Shown piece by piece: positions 1 to 9,116 of a stretch of 33,447 bases of DNA. The notes under the pieces were generated by a model. It was not told where the DNA came from. It was given only the letters and a program-made list of their open reading frames with translations, and ran no database searches. This DNA is from Microcystis viridis FACHB-1342 (lineage in GTDB: Bacteria; Cyanobacteriota; Cyanobacteriia; Cyanobacteriales; Microcystaceae). The position numbers were made by a program, and so were the translations under genes. How positions within the stretch are numbered: position 1 is the first letter of the stretch; each line of letters starts with the position of its first letter. Location: contig NZ_JACJSV010000053.1 of the NCBI RefSeq assembly GCF_014698335.1, forward strand, positions 1-33,447, given 5' to 3'.

Positions 1-222
1 TGGGGTGTGGGGTGTGGGGTGATGGGGAAGTAGGGTGATGGGGAAATGGGGTGATGGGGAAGTAGGGTGTGGGGTGTGGGGTGTGGGGTGTGGGGTGTGG
101 GGTGATGGGGAGAATCAATAAAGGTAGTCTATTGACAACTGCTCACTGATTACCACTGTCCACTGAAAACTCAAATCTGATAACTGATAACTGATAACTG
201 ATAACTGATAACTGATAACTGA
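1..222 (+). repeat. Composite repeat, type A copy 1
   Basis: Three blocks in a row. Positions 1-110 are a degenerate GGGGTGT/GGGGTGATGGGGAA heptamer-type array that runs off the left edge. Positions 111-181 are a 71-nt unique block. Positions 181-222 are exactly six tandem copies of TAACTGA. The 71-nt block is read as identical at 25500-25570. The last TAACTGA ends one nucleotide before the glyS stop codon. I see no ORF here. Confidence 0.85.
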
Positions 223-223
223 A

Positions 224-2356
224 TTATCCCTTGACAATTGCGCCAAAATCTGCTAGGACTCGGGCGTGATTTCGCAGTAAACCCAACAGATTTAAACGAT
301 TGCGACGGACAGATTCTTTTTCGGCCATGACTAACACACTATTTTCGCCATCGAAAAAGTCAGCCACCACGGGAGAAATTGCCGTTAAAGCAGTGAGGAG
401 ACGCTGATAATCTCTTTGCTCTCTTGCGCTGATAGTTTCGGGAATTAGGGCAATTAAAGCGTCATAAAATGCTTGTTCGGAGGATTGTTCAAATAACTCC
501 CTATCGATGATTCCCTTGGTTTCTAGGGTAGTTGTATCTAAATCTCCTTTTTGTGCTAAACGGGTCGAGCGATTGACGGTTTCATAGATGTTGGCTAACT
601 GACCATCCTGACGAATTTGGGATAAAAAGCGAGCGCGTTCACGGGTATCTAATAAATTTTCTAAAGCGCGAGACTTATACTCTGGATCGTTTTCCCCTAA
701 AACTGCATTAACGAGATCATAATCTATCCTCAAATCATCAATTAAGAGAGTTTGCAGACGTTGTAAAAAGAAATCTTTAATCAGATTGACTGGGTTGGGT
801 TTATCGGGATGACTGGTGACAAAATCCTGAGCTATCTGCTCAATTAATGCCAAAAGATTGATATTAAAATCGGCTGACCAGATAATACTAATTATTGCAT
901 TGGCAGCCCGACGGAGAGCGAAGGGATCTGAGGAACCAGTGGGCAGCATTCCCAGTCCAAAAATACCGACTAAAGTATCTAATCGATCGGCAATTCCCAC
1001 CACTTGACCGGTGATTGTTTCCGGGAGTATATCCCCAGAATTGCGAGGCAGATAATGTTCAAAAATGCCCCGGGCAACTACAGCCGATTCACCACTAATT
1101 AAAGCATATTTTTCGGCCATTATTCCCTGTAATTCGGGGAATTCATAAACCATTTGGGTAACTAAATCCGCTTTACAAAGCATGGCAGTGGACTCTATAT
1201 CACTGCGACTTTGTTCATCGAGATTTAACTGTTCGACGATCATCTGGGCAATTTCCATAATCCGATCGACTTTATCGCGCATGGTTCCCAATTCTTCTTG
1301 GAAAGTGACGGTTTCCAGTTGGGGAAGAAAACTATCTAAGGGTTCATCACAATCGGCAGTATAGAAAAATCTGGCATCGGCTAACCGTGCGCGGATAACC
1401 CTTTCATTTCCTGCGGAGATAATCTCAGATTTCTGGGGATCGCCATTAGAAATAGTGATGAAATAGGGTGACAAACCCTGGGGAGTTTTCACCGGGAAAT
1501 AACGCTGATGTGTCACCATCACAGTAATAATTACTTCTGGGGGTAATTCCAGAAATTCATCGTCAAATTTGCCGACAATTGCCGTGGGATATTCGACTAA
1601 GTTAGTCACTTCTGCTAATAAATCGGCGGGAATTTCTGCCACTCCCTCCAGTGTTTTGGCCAGGGTGGTAATCTGATCGGTAATTATCTGTTGACGCACT
1701 TGCGGATCCGCTTCCACAAAAATTGATCGCAAACTGGTTAAATATGCTTGGGGGTGACTAATGGCTAAGGATTGCGGGTGTAGAATGCGATGACCAAAAG
1801 TTAAGCGATCGCTGGTTAAAGTGGTAGAGCCATTAATTAATTCTAGGGGCAAAACTTCCCCATCCACTAAAGTTAATAACCAACGAATTGGCCGGGGAAA
1901 TCTTAAGTCTCCATCTCCCCAACGCATAAAACGTCTTCCTTCCAAACGGGTAATCCATTGGGGAATTAATTCAGTTAAAATCTCGGCTGTTTGACGACCC
2001 GGAATCGTTTTTTCAATATAGACAAATTCTCCTTTGTCTGTGGCACGAATGGAGAAAGCGTCGGTGCTAACTCCCTGTTTTCGAGCAAAACCCTCACCAG
2101 CGGGGGTAATTTGACCATTTTTGTAGGCTGCACTAACTGGCGGTCCTTTGATCTCCTCGCTGCGAGCTTCTTGCTCCCTCGGTAATCCTGTGATTAACAC
2201 GGCCAAACGGCGCGGGGTTCCGTAAACTTGAATAGCAGTAGCGTCCAGAGATTCCGTCTCTAAACTCTTGCTAACTCTTTCCTGCAATTGTGCGATCGCG
2301 CTATCGACAAAATCTGCGGGTAGTTCTTCTGTACCGACTTCAAGTAAAAAATCCAT
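224..2356 (-). CDS. glyS: Glycine--tRNA ligase beta subunit
   Basis: Beta subunit of the bacterial alpha2-beta2 glycyl-tRNA synthetase, which charges tRNA-Gly in the cytoplasm; the alpha subunit (GlyQ) carries the aminoacylation core and is not in this window. The 710-residue length is normal for the family. The N-terminus has the hallmark [13 protein letters not shown] (residues 4-16), and the C-terminus (about 600-700) resembles the DALR-type anticodon-binding region, ending [16 protein letters not shown]. The ATG at 2356 is the natural start because the hallmark begins three residues later. No clear Shine-Dalgarno is seen, which is common in cyanobacteria. It is divergent from miaE across about 130 nt. 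The gene appears intact. Its 3' end abuts a TAACTGA repeat array. Confidence 0.96.
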   Translation of the reverse strand: MDFLLEVGTEELPADFVDSAIAQLQERVSKSLETESLDATAIQVYGTPRRLAVLITGLPREQEARSEEIKGPPVSAAYKNGQITPAGEGFARKQGVSTDAFSIRATDKGEFVYIEKTIPGRQTAEILTELIPQWITRLEGRRFMRWGDGDLRFPRPIRWLLTLVDGEVLPLELINGSTTLTSDRLTFGHRILHPQSLAISHPQAYLTSLRSIFVEADPQVRQQIITDQITTLAKTLEGVAEIPADLLAEVTNLVEYPTAIVGKFDDEFLELPPEVIITVMVTHQRYFPVKTPQGLSPYFITISNGDPQKSEIISAGNERVIRARLADARFFYTADCDEPLDSFLPQLETVTFQEELGTMRDKVDRIMEIAQMIVEQLNLDEQSRSDIESTAMLCKADLVTQMVYEFPELQGIMAEKYALISGESAVVARGIFEHYLPRNSGDILPETITGQVVGIADRLDTLVGIFGLGMLPTGSSDPFALRRAANAIISIIWSADFNINLLALIEQIAQDFVTSHPDKPNPVNLIKDFFLQRLQTLLIDDLRIDYDLVNAVLGENDPEYKSRALENLLDTRERARFLSQIRQDGQLANIYETVNRSTRLAQKGDLDTTTLETKGIIDRELFEQSSEQAFYDALIALIPETISAREQRDYQRLLTALTAISPVVADFFDGENSVLVMAEKESVRRNRLNLLGLLRNHARVLADFGAIVKG

Positions 2357-2488
2357 CTGATTGATTGGCCGTGTTTATGCTTCACCAATCATCTAGGCTA
2401 TCACAGAAGCCGTGTCCTTAGTTTTTGACTGGTGTTGTTCGACTTTTTGGGTTAGGGTGAAAGATGCAGCAAATTGGAATCAGCGACG

Positions 2489-3073
2489 ATGGGAAAGATT
2501 AATTTATTAGTCAGTGCCACCTCTGAGGATTGGATAGAACAGGCAATTAATAATTTAGGGATTATTCTGCTCGATCATTCCCATTGTGAGCGAAAAGCGG
2601 CAGGAGTGGCCTTAAATCTCATGTTTCGTTATCCTTCCTACGCTTCCCTCGTGCGGAAATTAACAGCGATCGCACAAGAGGAATTAGAACATTTTGAACA
2701 GGTCAATCAATGGTTAGATAAATGGGGAATTCCCCTCGCTCCCTTAAATTCTCCCCCCTATGGTGCTAAATTGAAGGCCCAGATTCGTCACCAAGAACCC
2801 GATCGCCTTTTGGATTCTCTGTTAGTATCAGCTTTAATTGAGGCGCGTTCCCACGAAAGATTAGGTTTATTGGCAGAATATTGTCCCGATCCTCAATTAG
2901 CTCAATTTTATCGCGGTTTAATGGCTTCCGAAGCGCGTCATTATGGTATTTATTGGCTATTAGCAGCGGATTATTTTGAACGGACAGTGATCGAGCAACG
3001 TTTAGAAACCCTAGCGGCGATCGAAAGTGAAATTCTCACTACTCTGCACCCGGAACCTCGTATTCATAGTTGA
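2489..3073 (+). CDS. miaE: tRNA-(ms2io6A)-hydroxylase, MiaE family
   Basis: Non-heme diiron monooxygenase that hydroxylates the isopentenyl group of ms2i6A37 in tRNAs reading UNN codons. The ferritin-like ligand set is visible. Numbered from an upstream TTG at 2474, it is E39 (HCERK), E70-x-x-H73 (EELEH), E123 (in LIEARSH) and E153-x-x-H156 (EARHYG). I prefer the ATG at 2489 because it puts MGKINLLV directly before the conserved WxxxA helix; the TTG adds only five residues. The length of 194 aa fits the family. It is convergent with the N-acyltransferase gene, with a short hairpin at 3082-3098 between them. The family is clear from the four ligand positions; the substrate is inferred from the family. 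Confidence 0.9.
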   Translation: MGKINLLVSATSEDWIEQAINNLGIILLDHSHCERKAAGVALNLMFRYPSYASLVRKLTAIAQEELEHFEQVNQWLDKWGIPLAPLNSPPYGAKLKAQIRHQEPDRLLDSLLVSALIEARSHERLGLLAEYCPDPQLAQFYRGLMASEARHYGIYWLLAADYFERTVIEQRLETLAAIESEILTTLHPEPRIHS

Positions 3074-3081
3074 TTGCACTA

Positions 3082-3098
3082 ATAGGGACAAACCCTAT
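3082..3098. terminator. Short hairpin between convergent genes
   Basis: ATAGGG-ACAAA-CCCTAT, a 6-bp stem with a 5-nt loop, lies between the stops of miaE and the N-acyltransferase gene. It has no good U-tract on either strand, so terminator function is only inferred from position. Confidence 0.35.
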
Positions 3099-3103
3099 CT
3101 AAA

Positions 3104-4294
3104 TTACTCGTTCAACTCAATTTCTCTCTTAGAAAAGGGTAAATCTTGATTGATTGCATCAATTTCTTCCTGTTCCATTTGATTGATTTCCTGGATATAA
3201 TTGCGGAGAATTTGAGTCATTTTGCCATGATAAAAACGGTGTAAACTATGATTAGCAGTGGCAGGAAAACCCCGTCTTTTTTTATGTTGTCCTCCCGCAC
3301 CCGGGTCAAACATGGTAATACCTTGACTAATTGCCCAATCGATCGGTTGATAGTAACAAGCTTCAAAATGTAAACAGTCATACTCTTGAAAACTGCCCCA
3401 GTAACGACCATAAAGATTAGTATCTTTGCGAATACAAAAAGATAAACCCACCGGTTTAGTATCCTTTTCATTTTGGTAGGCAGTAATCAAAACCACTCGC
3501 TGACGATAATTCGGATATAATTGTTCAAAAAATTTCTGTGTCAGATATTTACTTCCCCAGTAAAATTTATCACAGGTACTGCTATAAAACCGATAAATTA
3601 ACGGGAATAAATGATGGGGAATTTCTTCGGCAGCCAGAGTTTTAATAATTAACCCCGCATTAGTCACCGCTTTCCGTTCCCGTTTAATATTGCGGCGTTG
3701 ATTAGCATTAAAAACCGTCAGATAATCTTCAAAACTTTGAAAACCCTTGTTATTCCAAATATAACTATGGTGTAACCAGGGGGTAAAACCCAAATTTTCC
3801 ATTAAAATTCGCCATTGGGGATCCACAAAAAGAAAATGACAACCCGACAGATTATTTTGATCACAAAAATGATCAATAGCCGCTATCATTAAAGCAGTAA
3901 TCTCCAGTTCATTTTCCCCCGGAGCAATTAAAAAACGATAACCTACCGCCGGAGTAAAAGGGGTCATTCCTAACAGTTTCGGATAGTATCTAATCCCTAA
4001 ACGATGGGAAAGATCTGCCCATTGGTGGTCAAAGACAAATTCACCGTAACTATGACTTTTAATATACAAAGGAGCGGCGGCAATTAACTCAGCACCGCAC
4101 CAAACTGTTAGATGAGCAGGTTGCCACCCCGTCCGTCCCGTAGCGCTGCCGGAAGTTTCGATATTATGTAACCATTCCCACTCTAGAAAGGGAGTAGTTA
4201 GGGGTTGAGCGAGAGCATCCCATTTTTGTTGGGAAATCTCACTCATTTTATCAATCCAAGCGACAGAATATTGGGGTTTAAGCTGTTCTACCAT
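3104..4294 (-). CDS. Predicted N-acyltransferase (DUF482/COG3146 family)
   Basis: Resembles the COG3146/DUF482 family of GNAT-fold predicted N-acyltransferases, sometimes annotated as peptidogalycan-biosynthesis proteins; substrate unknown. Supporting stretches are FLEWEWLHNIE near the N-terminus, a central FNANQRRNIKRER basic motif and a C-terminal GAGGQHKKRRGFPA motif. The reading frame continues to a TTG at 4381, but the ATG at 4294 gives 396 aa, close to the usual family length, and removes a basic leader with no family look. Upstream lies a 168-nt gap holding a short heptamer array. The gene is intact and monocistronic as far as visible. The family is fairly sure; the biochemical role is not. 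Confidence 0.8.
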   Translation of the reverse strand: MVEQLKPQYSVAWIDKMSEISQQKWDALAQPLTTPFLEWEWLHNIETSGSATGRTGWQPAHLTVWCGAELIAAAPLYIKSHSYGEFVFDHQWADLSHRLGIRYYPKLLGMTPFTPAVGYRFLIAPGENELEITALMIAAIDHFCDQNNLSGCHFLFVDPQWRILMENLGFTPWLHHSYIWNNKGFQSFEDYLTVFNANQRRNIKRERKAVTNAGLIIKTLAAEEIPHHLFPLIYRFYSSTCDKFYWGSKYLTQKFFEQLYPNYRQRVVLITAYQNEKDTKPVGLSFCIRKDTNLYGRYWGSFQEYDCLHFEACYYQPIDWAISQGITMFDPGAGGQHKKRRGFPATANHSLHRFYHGKMTQILRNYIQEINQMEQEEIDAINQDLPFSKREIELNE

Positions 4295-4472
4295 GGGACA
4301 AGATAAGTCAACCTTTTTATTTAAGGTTTGCTGAATAAATCTAAAACCCTTGTTGGGTAAGACTTTTAGACTTTTTGTCAATCAAAAAGTACCGGACTGG
4401 GAGTGATCAGGGGTAAAATTCCGGGACTTTTTCCCTGAAAATTAGGTAACTGAGTATCTCAAAATCAGTAAA

Positions 4473-4507
4473 ACCCTACACCCTACACCCTACACCCCAC
4501 ACCCTGC
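4473..4507 (-). repeat. Short heptamer array (five units)
   Basis: Five consecutive heptamers ACCCTAC, ACCCTAC, ACCCTAC, ACCCCAC, ACCCTGC. These are the reverse complement of the GGGGTGT/GTAGGGT units seen elsewhere in the window. The array lies between two minus-strand genes. Confidence 0.85.
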
Positions 4508-4549
4508 CCCCACCAACAAACTTTTTCAGCAGACCCTATTTAAGGTAAT

Positions 4550-5230
4550 CTAGTTTTGAGATTTGTGGCAATCTCGTTCAAGGGAATAATGTAGGAAAAT
4601 TTCTGCTTCCACGGTTTCCACGCTCAAAAGTCGTAATTTTCTGGCAGAATCTGCCAGAAATCCAGTTCCTCCCAGGGGAGTTGCCGCTTTATTGCCTCCT
4701 AACATCAAAGGACAAATGGTTAGATAGATTTCATCGATTAAATCTTCAGCTAAAAGAGAGGCAATTAATTCACCTCCTCCCAGAATCGCCAGTTTTTTGA
4801 TACCTAGGGCGGTAAATTGACTAAAAATAGCCTTCCAATCACCGCAGACTAAGACAAGCTCAAATAAACCCCGATTTTCCCAGGCTGCCACTTTTTCGGC
4901 TGCCGTGATTAACCAGCGAGGAAAAGGCTGCTGAAAAAATTTCATCCGGGGATCAAGCAGGCCCGAATGAGAACAAACGATCTGTATCGGCTGCGGGGAT
5001 AATCCCCGTTGTTGACGATAAGCGAGAAAATCGCCATGACGGATAGGAAGACTGGTGTGATAAGCGCGCAGGGTGTTAGCACCGAATAAAGCGGCATCCA
5101 TGCGGGATAAATGTTGTTCTAGACGCATTTTATCGGTAGCAGAGGCAAATCTGGCCGCTGACTGGTAGGCGTCGGCAATTTTACCATCGGCACTCATGGC
5201 TAAAATAACGGTGGTGTGAGGATGATTCAT
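4550..5230 (-). CDS. RibD C-terminal-domain reductase (stand-alone)
   Basis: A 226-aa protein of the RibD_C / dihydrofolate-reductase-like fold. These use NAD(P)H to reduce pyrimidine or related intermediates; in bifunctional RibD this domain reduces 5-amino-6-(5-phosphoribosylamino)uracil. Visible signatures are the N-terminal VILAMSADGKIA strand, the GANTLRAY segment and a C-terminal ILGGGELIASLLAEDLIDE followed by YLTICPLMLGG. There is no deaminase zinc motif, so this is a reductase domain alone, as in archaeal and many cyanobacterial paralogues. A true riboflavin role is possible but unproven. It is divergent from the histidine kinase, sharing a 91-nt intergenic region with a TATAGT box. 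Confidence 0.82.
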   Translation of the reverse strand: MNHPHTTVILAMSADGKIADAYQSAARFASATDKMRLEQHLSRMDAALFGANTLRAYHTSLPIRHGDFLAYRQQRGLSPQPIQIVCSHSGLLDPRMKFFQQPFPRWLITAAEKVAAWENRGLFELVLVCGDWKAIFSQFTALGIKKLAILGGGELIASLLAEDLIDEIYLTICPLMLGGNKAATPLGGTGFLADSARKLRLLSVETVEAEIFLHYSLERDCHKSQN

Positions 5231-5288
5231 AGTAAATGATGAGGGATATCACCAGGTCCGATTGGTGAATAGGCTAGTATAGTCTAGA

Positions 5289-5309
5289 GTTTGATAGCAA
5301 GAATCAAAC
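5289..5309 (+). other. Leader hairpin upstream of histidine kinase
   Basis: GTTTGAT-AGCAAGA-ATCAAAC forms a perfect 7-bp stem 12 nt upstream of the kinase ATG. It could be a leader structure or an operator. No U-tract follows, so it is not an intrinsic terminator. Confidence 0.3.
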
Positions 5310-5321
5310 CAATTTCCGCCC

Positions 5322-7250
5322 ATGTCTATCGGTCAATCCTCCTTTCGTCGTATTTTGCTCTCTCGCTTACTCCTGGTTAGTGTTCCTGTACTACTAATGG
5401 GGGTTTATGTTACCTATCGTAAGGCGCGATCGGCTTTTTTGGAAACGGCCCGTCAAAATCTCACCGAAAGTGCCATCAGAAAAGCAGATAATATTGAGCA
5501 ATCAATTCAACTTTTGCGGGCCAATCTGATCACTGCGGGGGAAAGTCTGGTTTTAAAACAGGGAACCTTAGCCGAAAAAGAAGCTTTTTTACAACAATTA
5601 ACAGCGATGCTTCCTAATCAGATTAACTGTGTGGAATTAATTGATATTAAGACCAAGAAACCTTTATTAAATCGAGCCTGTGAACCAGAAACCCTCAAAA
5701 TTTTGCCTCTGGAAAGATGGGCAGAAAAACGGAATAGCTTTGCCAGGAATATCGAGAATATTTTAGTTAAAAGTTTACCTAGAAAATTTCTAATTAAATC
5801 TCCCGATAACAATCGTCAATTAGAATTAGTCTTTGCCGTTCCCATCTACGATGATCAAGGACAATTACAATCTGGTCTAATTCTGCAAGCTTCTCTACTT
5901 TACGGTGAGAAGGTTTTACCCGGTTCTTTGTCAGGTTATCCCGTGGTTATTTCTGAAAATGGCATTATTCTCGCTCATCCCTATTTTCATCGCATTGGTA
6001 GCCATATCAGTCAAGAAGCTGATGCGGAACGTCTCAATCTGATCATCGATAATGCTGTTAGAGGTCGACAGAGATTTCTCCATTTATTTTCTTTCGAGAA
6101 ATATGGCAAAGAATTAGTCGCTGGTTACAGTTTCCTCCCCAGTCCAGTTACGGGAGAATCATCCCAAAAATGGGTAGTTTTAGCCATTAGTTCTCTCTCC
6201 CAAGCTCTGTCTCCTCTACAACAAATTTGGGAGGCAATTTTTTATCTAATTTCTGGTTTATTATTAGCTTATTTAGTAGCTATTGTACTTATTGCTAGGG
6301 ATTTAGCTAGACCTTTAGAAAAACTGCGAGATTATGCCTTAAATATTCAGAAAATTCCTTCCCAAAAGATTAGACCAGAAAATTTTAATATTAGAGAAAT
6401 TAATCAGTTAGCCTCGTCCCTAGAGGAAATGCTCGAACGTTTACGTCTTTGGGGAGAGGAAATAGTTAAGAGTTGGCAAGAAGCGGAAAATGCTAATCAA
6501 TTAAAAAACCAATTTTTGGCGAATACTTCCCACGAATTACGCACCCCTCTCAATGGTATTATTGGCTCAATTCGTTGCGTTATGGATGGATTTTGTAACA
6601 GTGAAGAGGAGGAAAAAGAATATTTGCAACAAGCGGATAAGGCAGCCGTACATCTTTTGGAAATTATTGATGATATTCTCAGTATTGCTAAAATAGAAGC
6701 AGGCAAACTTTCCGTTAATCCTGAACCAGTAGATTTACACCAAATTATCAATGAAGTTATTAATTTACAAACAGCATCGCTGCAGGGTAAGCACTTAAAA
6801 TTAAATTTGCTTTTCTGTCCAGAAAATCCGATAGTCTATGCTGATCCAACTAAATTAAAACAGGTAATTTTGAATGTTATTTCTAACTCAATTAAATTTA
6901 CCGAGACGGGAACTATTTCTCTGATAACTCACTTAGAATATCCACAGGCTATTATCACTATAATCGATACAGGAATCGGTATCGACCCCCAGCAGCAATT
7001 AAAATTATTCCGTCCTTTTGTGATGATTGATGGTTCCACAACTAGAAAATTTAGCGGTACGGGTTTAGGATTAGCTATTTCTAAGAATTTTATGAAAATA
7101 ATGGGGGGAGATATTACTATCTCTAGTCAAGGTCAAGGTTTAGGAACAACTGTAGAAATTATTCTTCCTCTGGTGGGGGAAAGAAAGCTTGATTTTACCC
7201 CACCAGAGGAAAACTCATCTTTGCCGATTCTTCCTTCTCTTAAAAGCTAA
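5322..7250 (+). CDS. Membrane sensor histidine kinase with extracytoplasmic sensor
   Basis: A 642-aa two-component sensor. Order: TM1 about 12-31, an extracytoplasmic Cache-like region about 35-295, TM2 about 305-326, HAMP linker about 327-385, HisKA with phospho-acceptor H404 in NTSHELRTPLNG, then HATPase with N-box N522 (ISNSIKFT), G1 box DTGIGI (549-554) and G2 box GTGLGL (579-584). All catalytic motifs are intact. No receiver domain and no adjacent response regulator are visible, so it is an orphan kinase and its partner lies elsewhere. It is convergent with pheA. The Cache label is inferred from topology, length and the SGYPVVISENGIILAHP strand pattern. The signal is unknown. Confidence 0.92.
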   Translation: MSIGQSSFRRILLSRLLLVSVPVLLMGVYVTYRKARSAFLETARQNLTESAIRKADNIEQSIQLLRANLITAGESLVLKQGTLAEKEAFLQQLTAMLPNQINCVELIDIKTKKPLLNRACEPETLKILPLERWAEKRNSFARNIENILVKSLPRKFLIKSPDNNRQLELVFAVPIYDDQGQLQSGLILQASLLYGEKVLPGSLSGYPVVISENGIILAHPYFHRIGSHISQEADAERLNLIIDNAVRGRQRFLHLFSFEKYGKELVAGYSFLPSPVTGESSQKWVVLAISSLSQALSPLQQIWEAIFYLISGLLLAYLVAIVLIARDLARPLEKLRDYALNIQKIPSQKIRPENFNIREINQLASSLEEMLERLRLWGEEIVKSWQEAENANQLKNQFLANTSHELRTPLNGIIGSIRCVMDGFCNSEEEEKEYLQQADKAAVHLLEIIDDILSIAKIEAGKLSVNPEPVDLHQIINEVINLQTASLQGKHLKLNLLFCPENPIVYADPTKLKQVILNVISNSIKFTETGTISLITHLEYPQAIITIIDTGIGIDPQQQLKLFRPFVMIDGSTTRKFSGTGLGLAISKNFMKIMGGDITISSQGQGLGTTVEIILPLVGERKLDFTPPEENSSLPILPSLKS

Positions 7251-7279
7251 AATATCTCTATTTAACTACTGTAATTTAT

Positions 7280-7303
7280 GAGGAATTTAGTTTATAATTC
7301 CTC
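7280..7303. terminator. Convergent hairpin overlapping the pheA stop
   Basis: GAGGAATT-TAGTTTAT-AATTCCTC is an 8-bp perfect stem between the convergent kinase and pheA genes. The pheA stop codon lies in the loop. U-tracts are weak; the function is inferred. Confidence 0.4.
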
Positions 7304-8146
7304 TAAACTTTCTACGGGTAAATTAACCACCTCATAAGCACCAAAAACCTCTATCGCATCGGTATAATTTGTTAATTCTTCTAAAGTTTCTGCGATTAAA
7401 TGCTGTTGATCCAGATTAATTTCTAGATCAATAAAAAATATGTATTCCCCTAAAGATCGTTTAGTTGGTCGCGATTCAATCCGAGATAAATTAAGCTGAC
7501 GTTTGGCAAAAACTTCTAAAGGTTTGACTAAAGCACCGGGTTGATCTAAAACTTGAAAAGCGAGGGACATTCGCTCTCCTTGAGGATGGGAAGTTAAAGC
7601 CATTACCCAAAAACGGGTACAATTATCGGGATAATCATTAATTGGTTGTATTAATATTGGTACATGATAGAGTTTGGCAGCCCGGGGAGAAGCAATCGCG
7701 GCCGAATTAGCCTCTCGATCGAGAATTTGAATCGCTTCCGTGGTAGAATTGGTGGGAATAATCGGCACGTTAGGTAAATTATTTTCTAGCCATTTTTGAC
7801 ATTGAGCTAAAGCTTGGGGATGGGAATAAACGGTTTTAATTTCTGTTAGCGATTGTTGAGGAGATAGAAGTGCATGGGAAATCGGTAAAACTAATTCTTG
7901 TTGAATCTGTAACCTGGGTAATTGCCATAAAGCATCAAGAGTCATTACCACACTTCCTTCGGTGGAATTTTCCACCGGAACCACTGCTAAATCGGCCTGA
8001 TTTTGGACAACCGATCGCAGGGCCAGGGCAATGCTAGGATAGGGTATTAATTGATGAGGCTGGGGTGGTAAACTGTTAGCATAGGCTAAAGCGGCTGTTT
8101 CTGAATAGGTTCCCACTGGCCCCAGATAAGCGATCTTTACAGTCAT
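7292..8146 (-). CDS. pheA: Prephenate dehydratase (monofunctional, PDT-ACT)
   Basis: Converts prephenate to phenylpyruvate in phenylalanine biosynthesis. At 284 aa it has the monofunctional layout: an N-terminal PDT domain beginning KIAYLGPVGTYSETAA (residues 4-19), VPVENSTEGSV (57-67), and the catalytic TRF motif at 177-179 (NCTRFWVM). A C-terminal ACT domain follows, carrying GALV (204-207) and the phenylalanine-binding ESRP (224-227). There is no chorismate mutase domain. Presence of GALV and ESRP suggests feedback inhibition by phenylalanine, as known for the family. It is preceded by the truncated RNase D-like gene in the same orientation, only 55 nt away. Confidence 0.96.
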   Translation of the reverse strand: MTVKIAYLGPVGTYSETAALAYANSLPPQPHQLIPYPSIALALRSVVQNQADLAVVPVENSTEGSVVMTLDALWQLPRLQIQQELVLPISHALLSPQQSLTEIKTVYSHPQALAQCQKWLENNLPNVPIIPTNSTTEAIQILDREANSAAIASPRAAKLYHVPILIQPINDYPDNCTRFWVMALTSHPQGERMSLAFQVLDQPGALVKPLEVFAKRQLNLSRIESRPTKRSLGEYIFFIDLEINLDQQHLIAETLEELTNYTDAIEVFGAYEVVNLPVESLEEL

Positions 8147-8201
8147 TTAGATTATCCCCGCAAGCAATTTTTTCTAGCTATTACAGCCTTTCTCATAAAT
8201 A

Positions 8202-8609
8202 TCAAGTATAACCTAATTCAGCCAGCGTTTTCAGTTGATAATTGGGTAAAGGAGCAATATAGTAGGGAACCTGTTTAGCTAACTCTAGGGTACAGGTAAT
8301 TTTTTTAACTTTGCTTTTACCGCCCAAAAATTTACAATCATAAGTAGCATTGTGCAAAACCTTTTCTATCCGGTCAACCAACAGGATTTTAGTGATAAAA
8401 TAGTCAGTACGATCCAGTCGTTCGAGAACATCCAAAATTGTCACCCGCTCCCCCGTTAAATCCGTGGAATCAGCCAGAATTTGAATCAGAGACAAACGGG
8501 GAGTCTTGCTATCGTAATCGGCTACTTCCGTATCTAACCAAAGAATGGGAAAATGGCAAAAGTGATCGATCGCATTCCTAATAGCGTCGGATTCCGTTAA
8601 ATAAGGCAT
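8202..8609 (-). pseudogene. 3'-5' exonuclease (RNase D-like), C-terminally truncated
   Basis: DEDD-superfamily 3'-5' exonuclease fragment of about 135 aa from the ATG at 8609 (MPYLTESDAI). Numbered from a further ATG at 8636, motif I is visible as WLDTE (D35, E37) and motif II as LHNATYD (N96, D100). The reading frame then stops after YQLKTLAELGYT. The expected remainder, including the motif III Tyr/His-xxx-Asp that completes the two-metal site, is absent. The 55 nt before pheA cannot hold it, so a deletion or premature stop is inferred. It is probably inactive unless the fragment has another role. The ATG at 8636 would overlap the divergent stress gene, so 8609 is preferred. Confidence 0.75.
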
Positions 8610-8627
8610 GGTTGCAGAGGCTGAAAA

Positions 8628-9116
8628 ATGTATCAAAAAATCTTGATAGCAGTAGATTTGTCGGAGATGGGGGAGAGTGTCTTTAAGGAGGCTGTATCCT
8701 TAGCCAGTAAGTACGAAGCTAACCTCCTACTACTGCACGTCCTTTCTCCTGAAGAAGATTATAGCCCTTTACCGATTCCGCCCAACTTAGCCGATATTTA
8801 CCCCGCCCAGGGTAATGATCTGACTCTTGATTTTTGGCGGCAACAATGGGAAGAATTTGAGCAGAAAGGGTTGGCAATGTTGCAAAAAAGAGCTAATCAA
8901 GCGGGAGAAATGGGTGTAAAGGGAGAATACCGGCAAATTTATGGTCATGCCGCCAAAACTATCTGTAAAGTGGCGCGAGAGGAAAATATTGATTTAATTG
9001 TTATCGGTCGGCGTGGGCGATCGGGTCTAGGAGAGTTATTCTTAGGTAGTGTGAGTAATTATGTTCTCCATCATGCCCCCTGTTCCGTCTTAATTGTTCA
9101 ACATCCTCAGGACTAA
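8628..9116 (+). CDS. Universal stress protein (UspA family)
   Basis: A 162-aa single-domain Usp. It opens with the typical YQKILIAVDLSEMGESVF strand-helix and ends with the ATP-binding signature G-2x-G-9x-G-S, seen as GRRG...GSVS just before NYVLHHAPCSVLIV. This places it in the ATP-binding UspA class rather than the non-binding class. The role is general stress or nucleotide sensing; no specific partner is shown. The start lies 18 nt from the preferred start of the divergent truncated exonuclease gene. Its stop overlaps the lepB stop on the other strand by 4 bp, so the locus is very compact. Confidence 0.93.
   Translation: MYQKILIAVDLSEMGESVFKEAVSLASKYEANLLLLHVLSPEEDYSPLPIPPNLADIYPAQGNDLTLDFWRQQWEEFEQKGLAMLQKRANQAGEMGVKGEYRQIYGHAAKTICKVAREENIDLIVIGRRGRSGLGELFLGSVSNYVLHHAPCSVLIVQHPQD

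Noticed and set aside
3217-3471. Minus-strand 84-aa ORF
   Set aside because: It is an out-of-frame shadow inside the N-acyltransferase gene.
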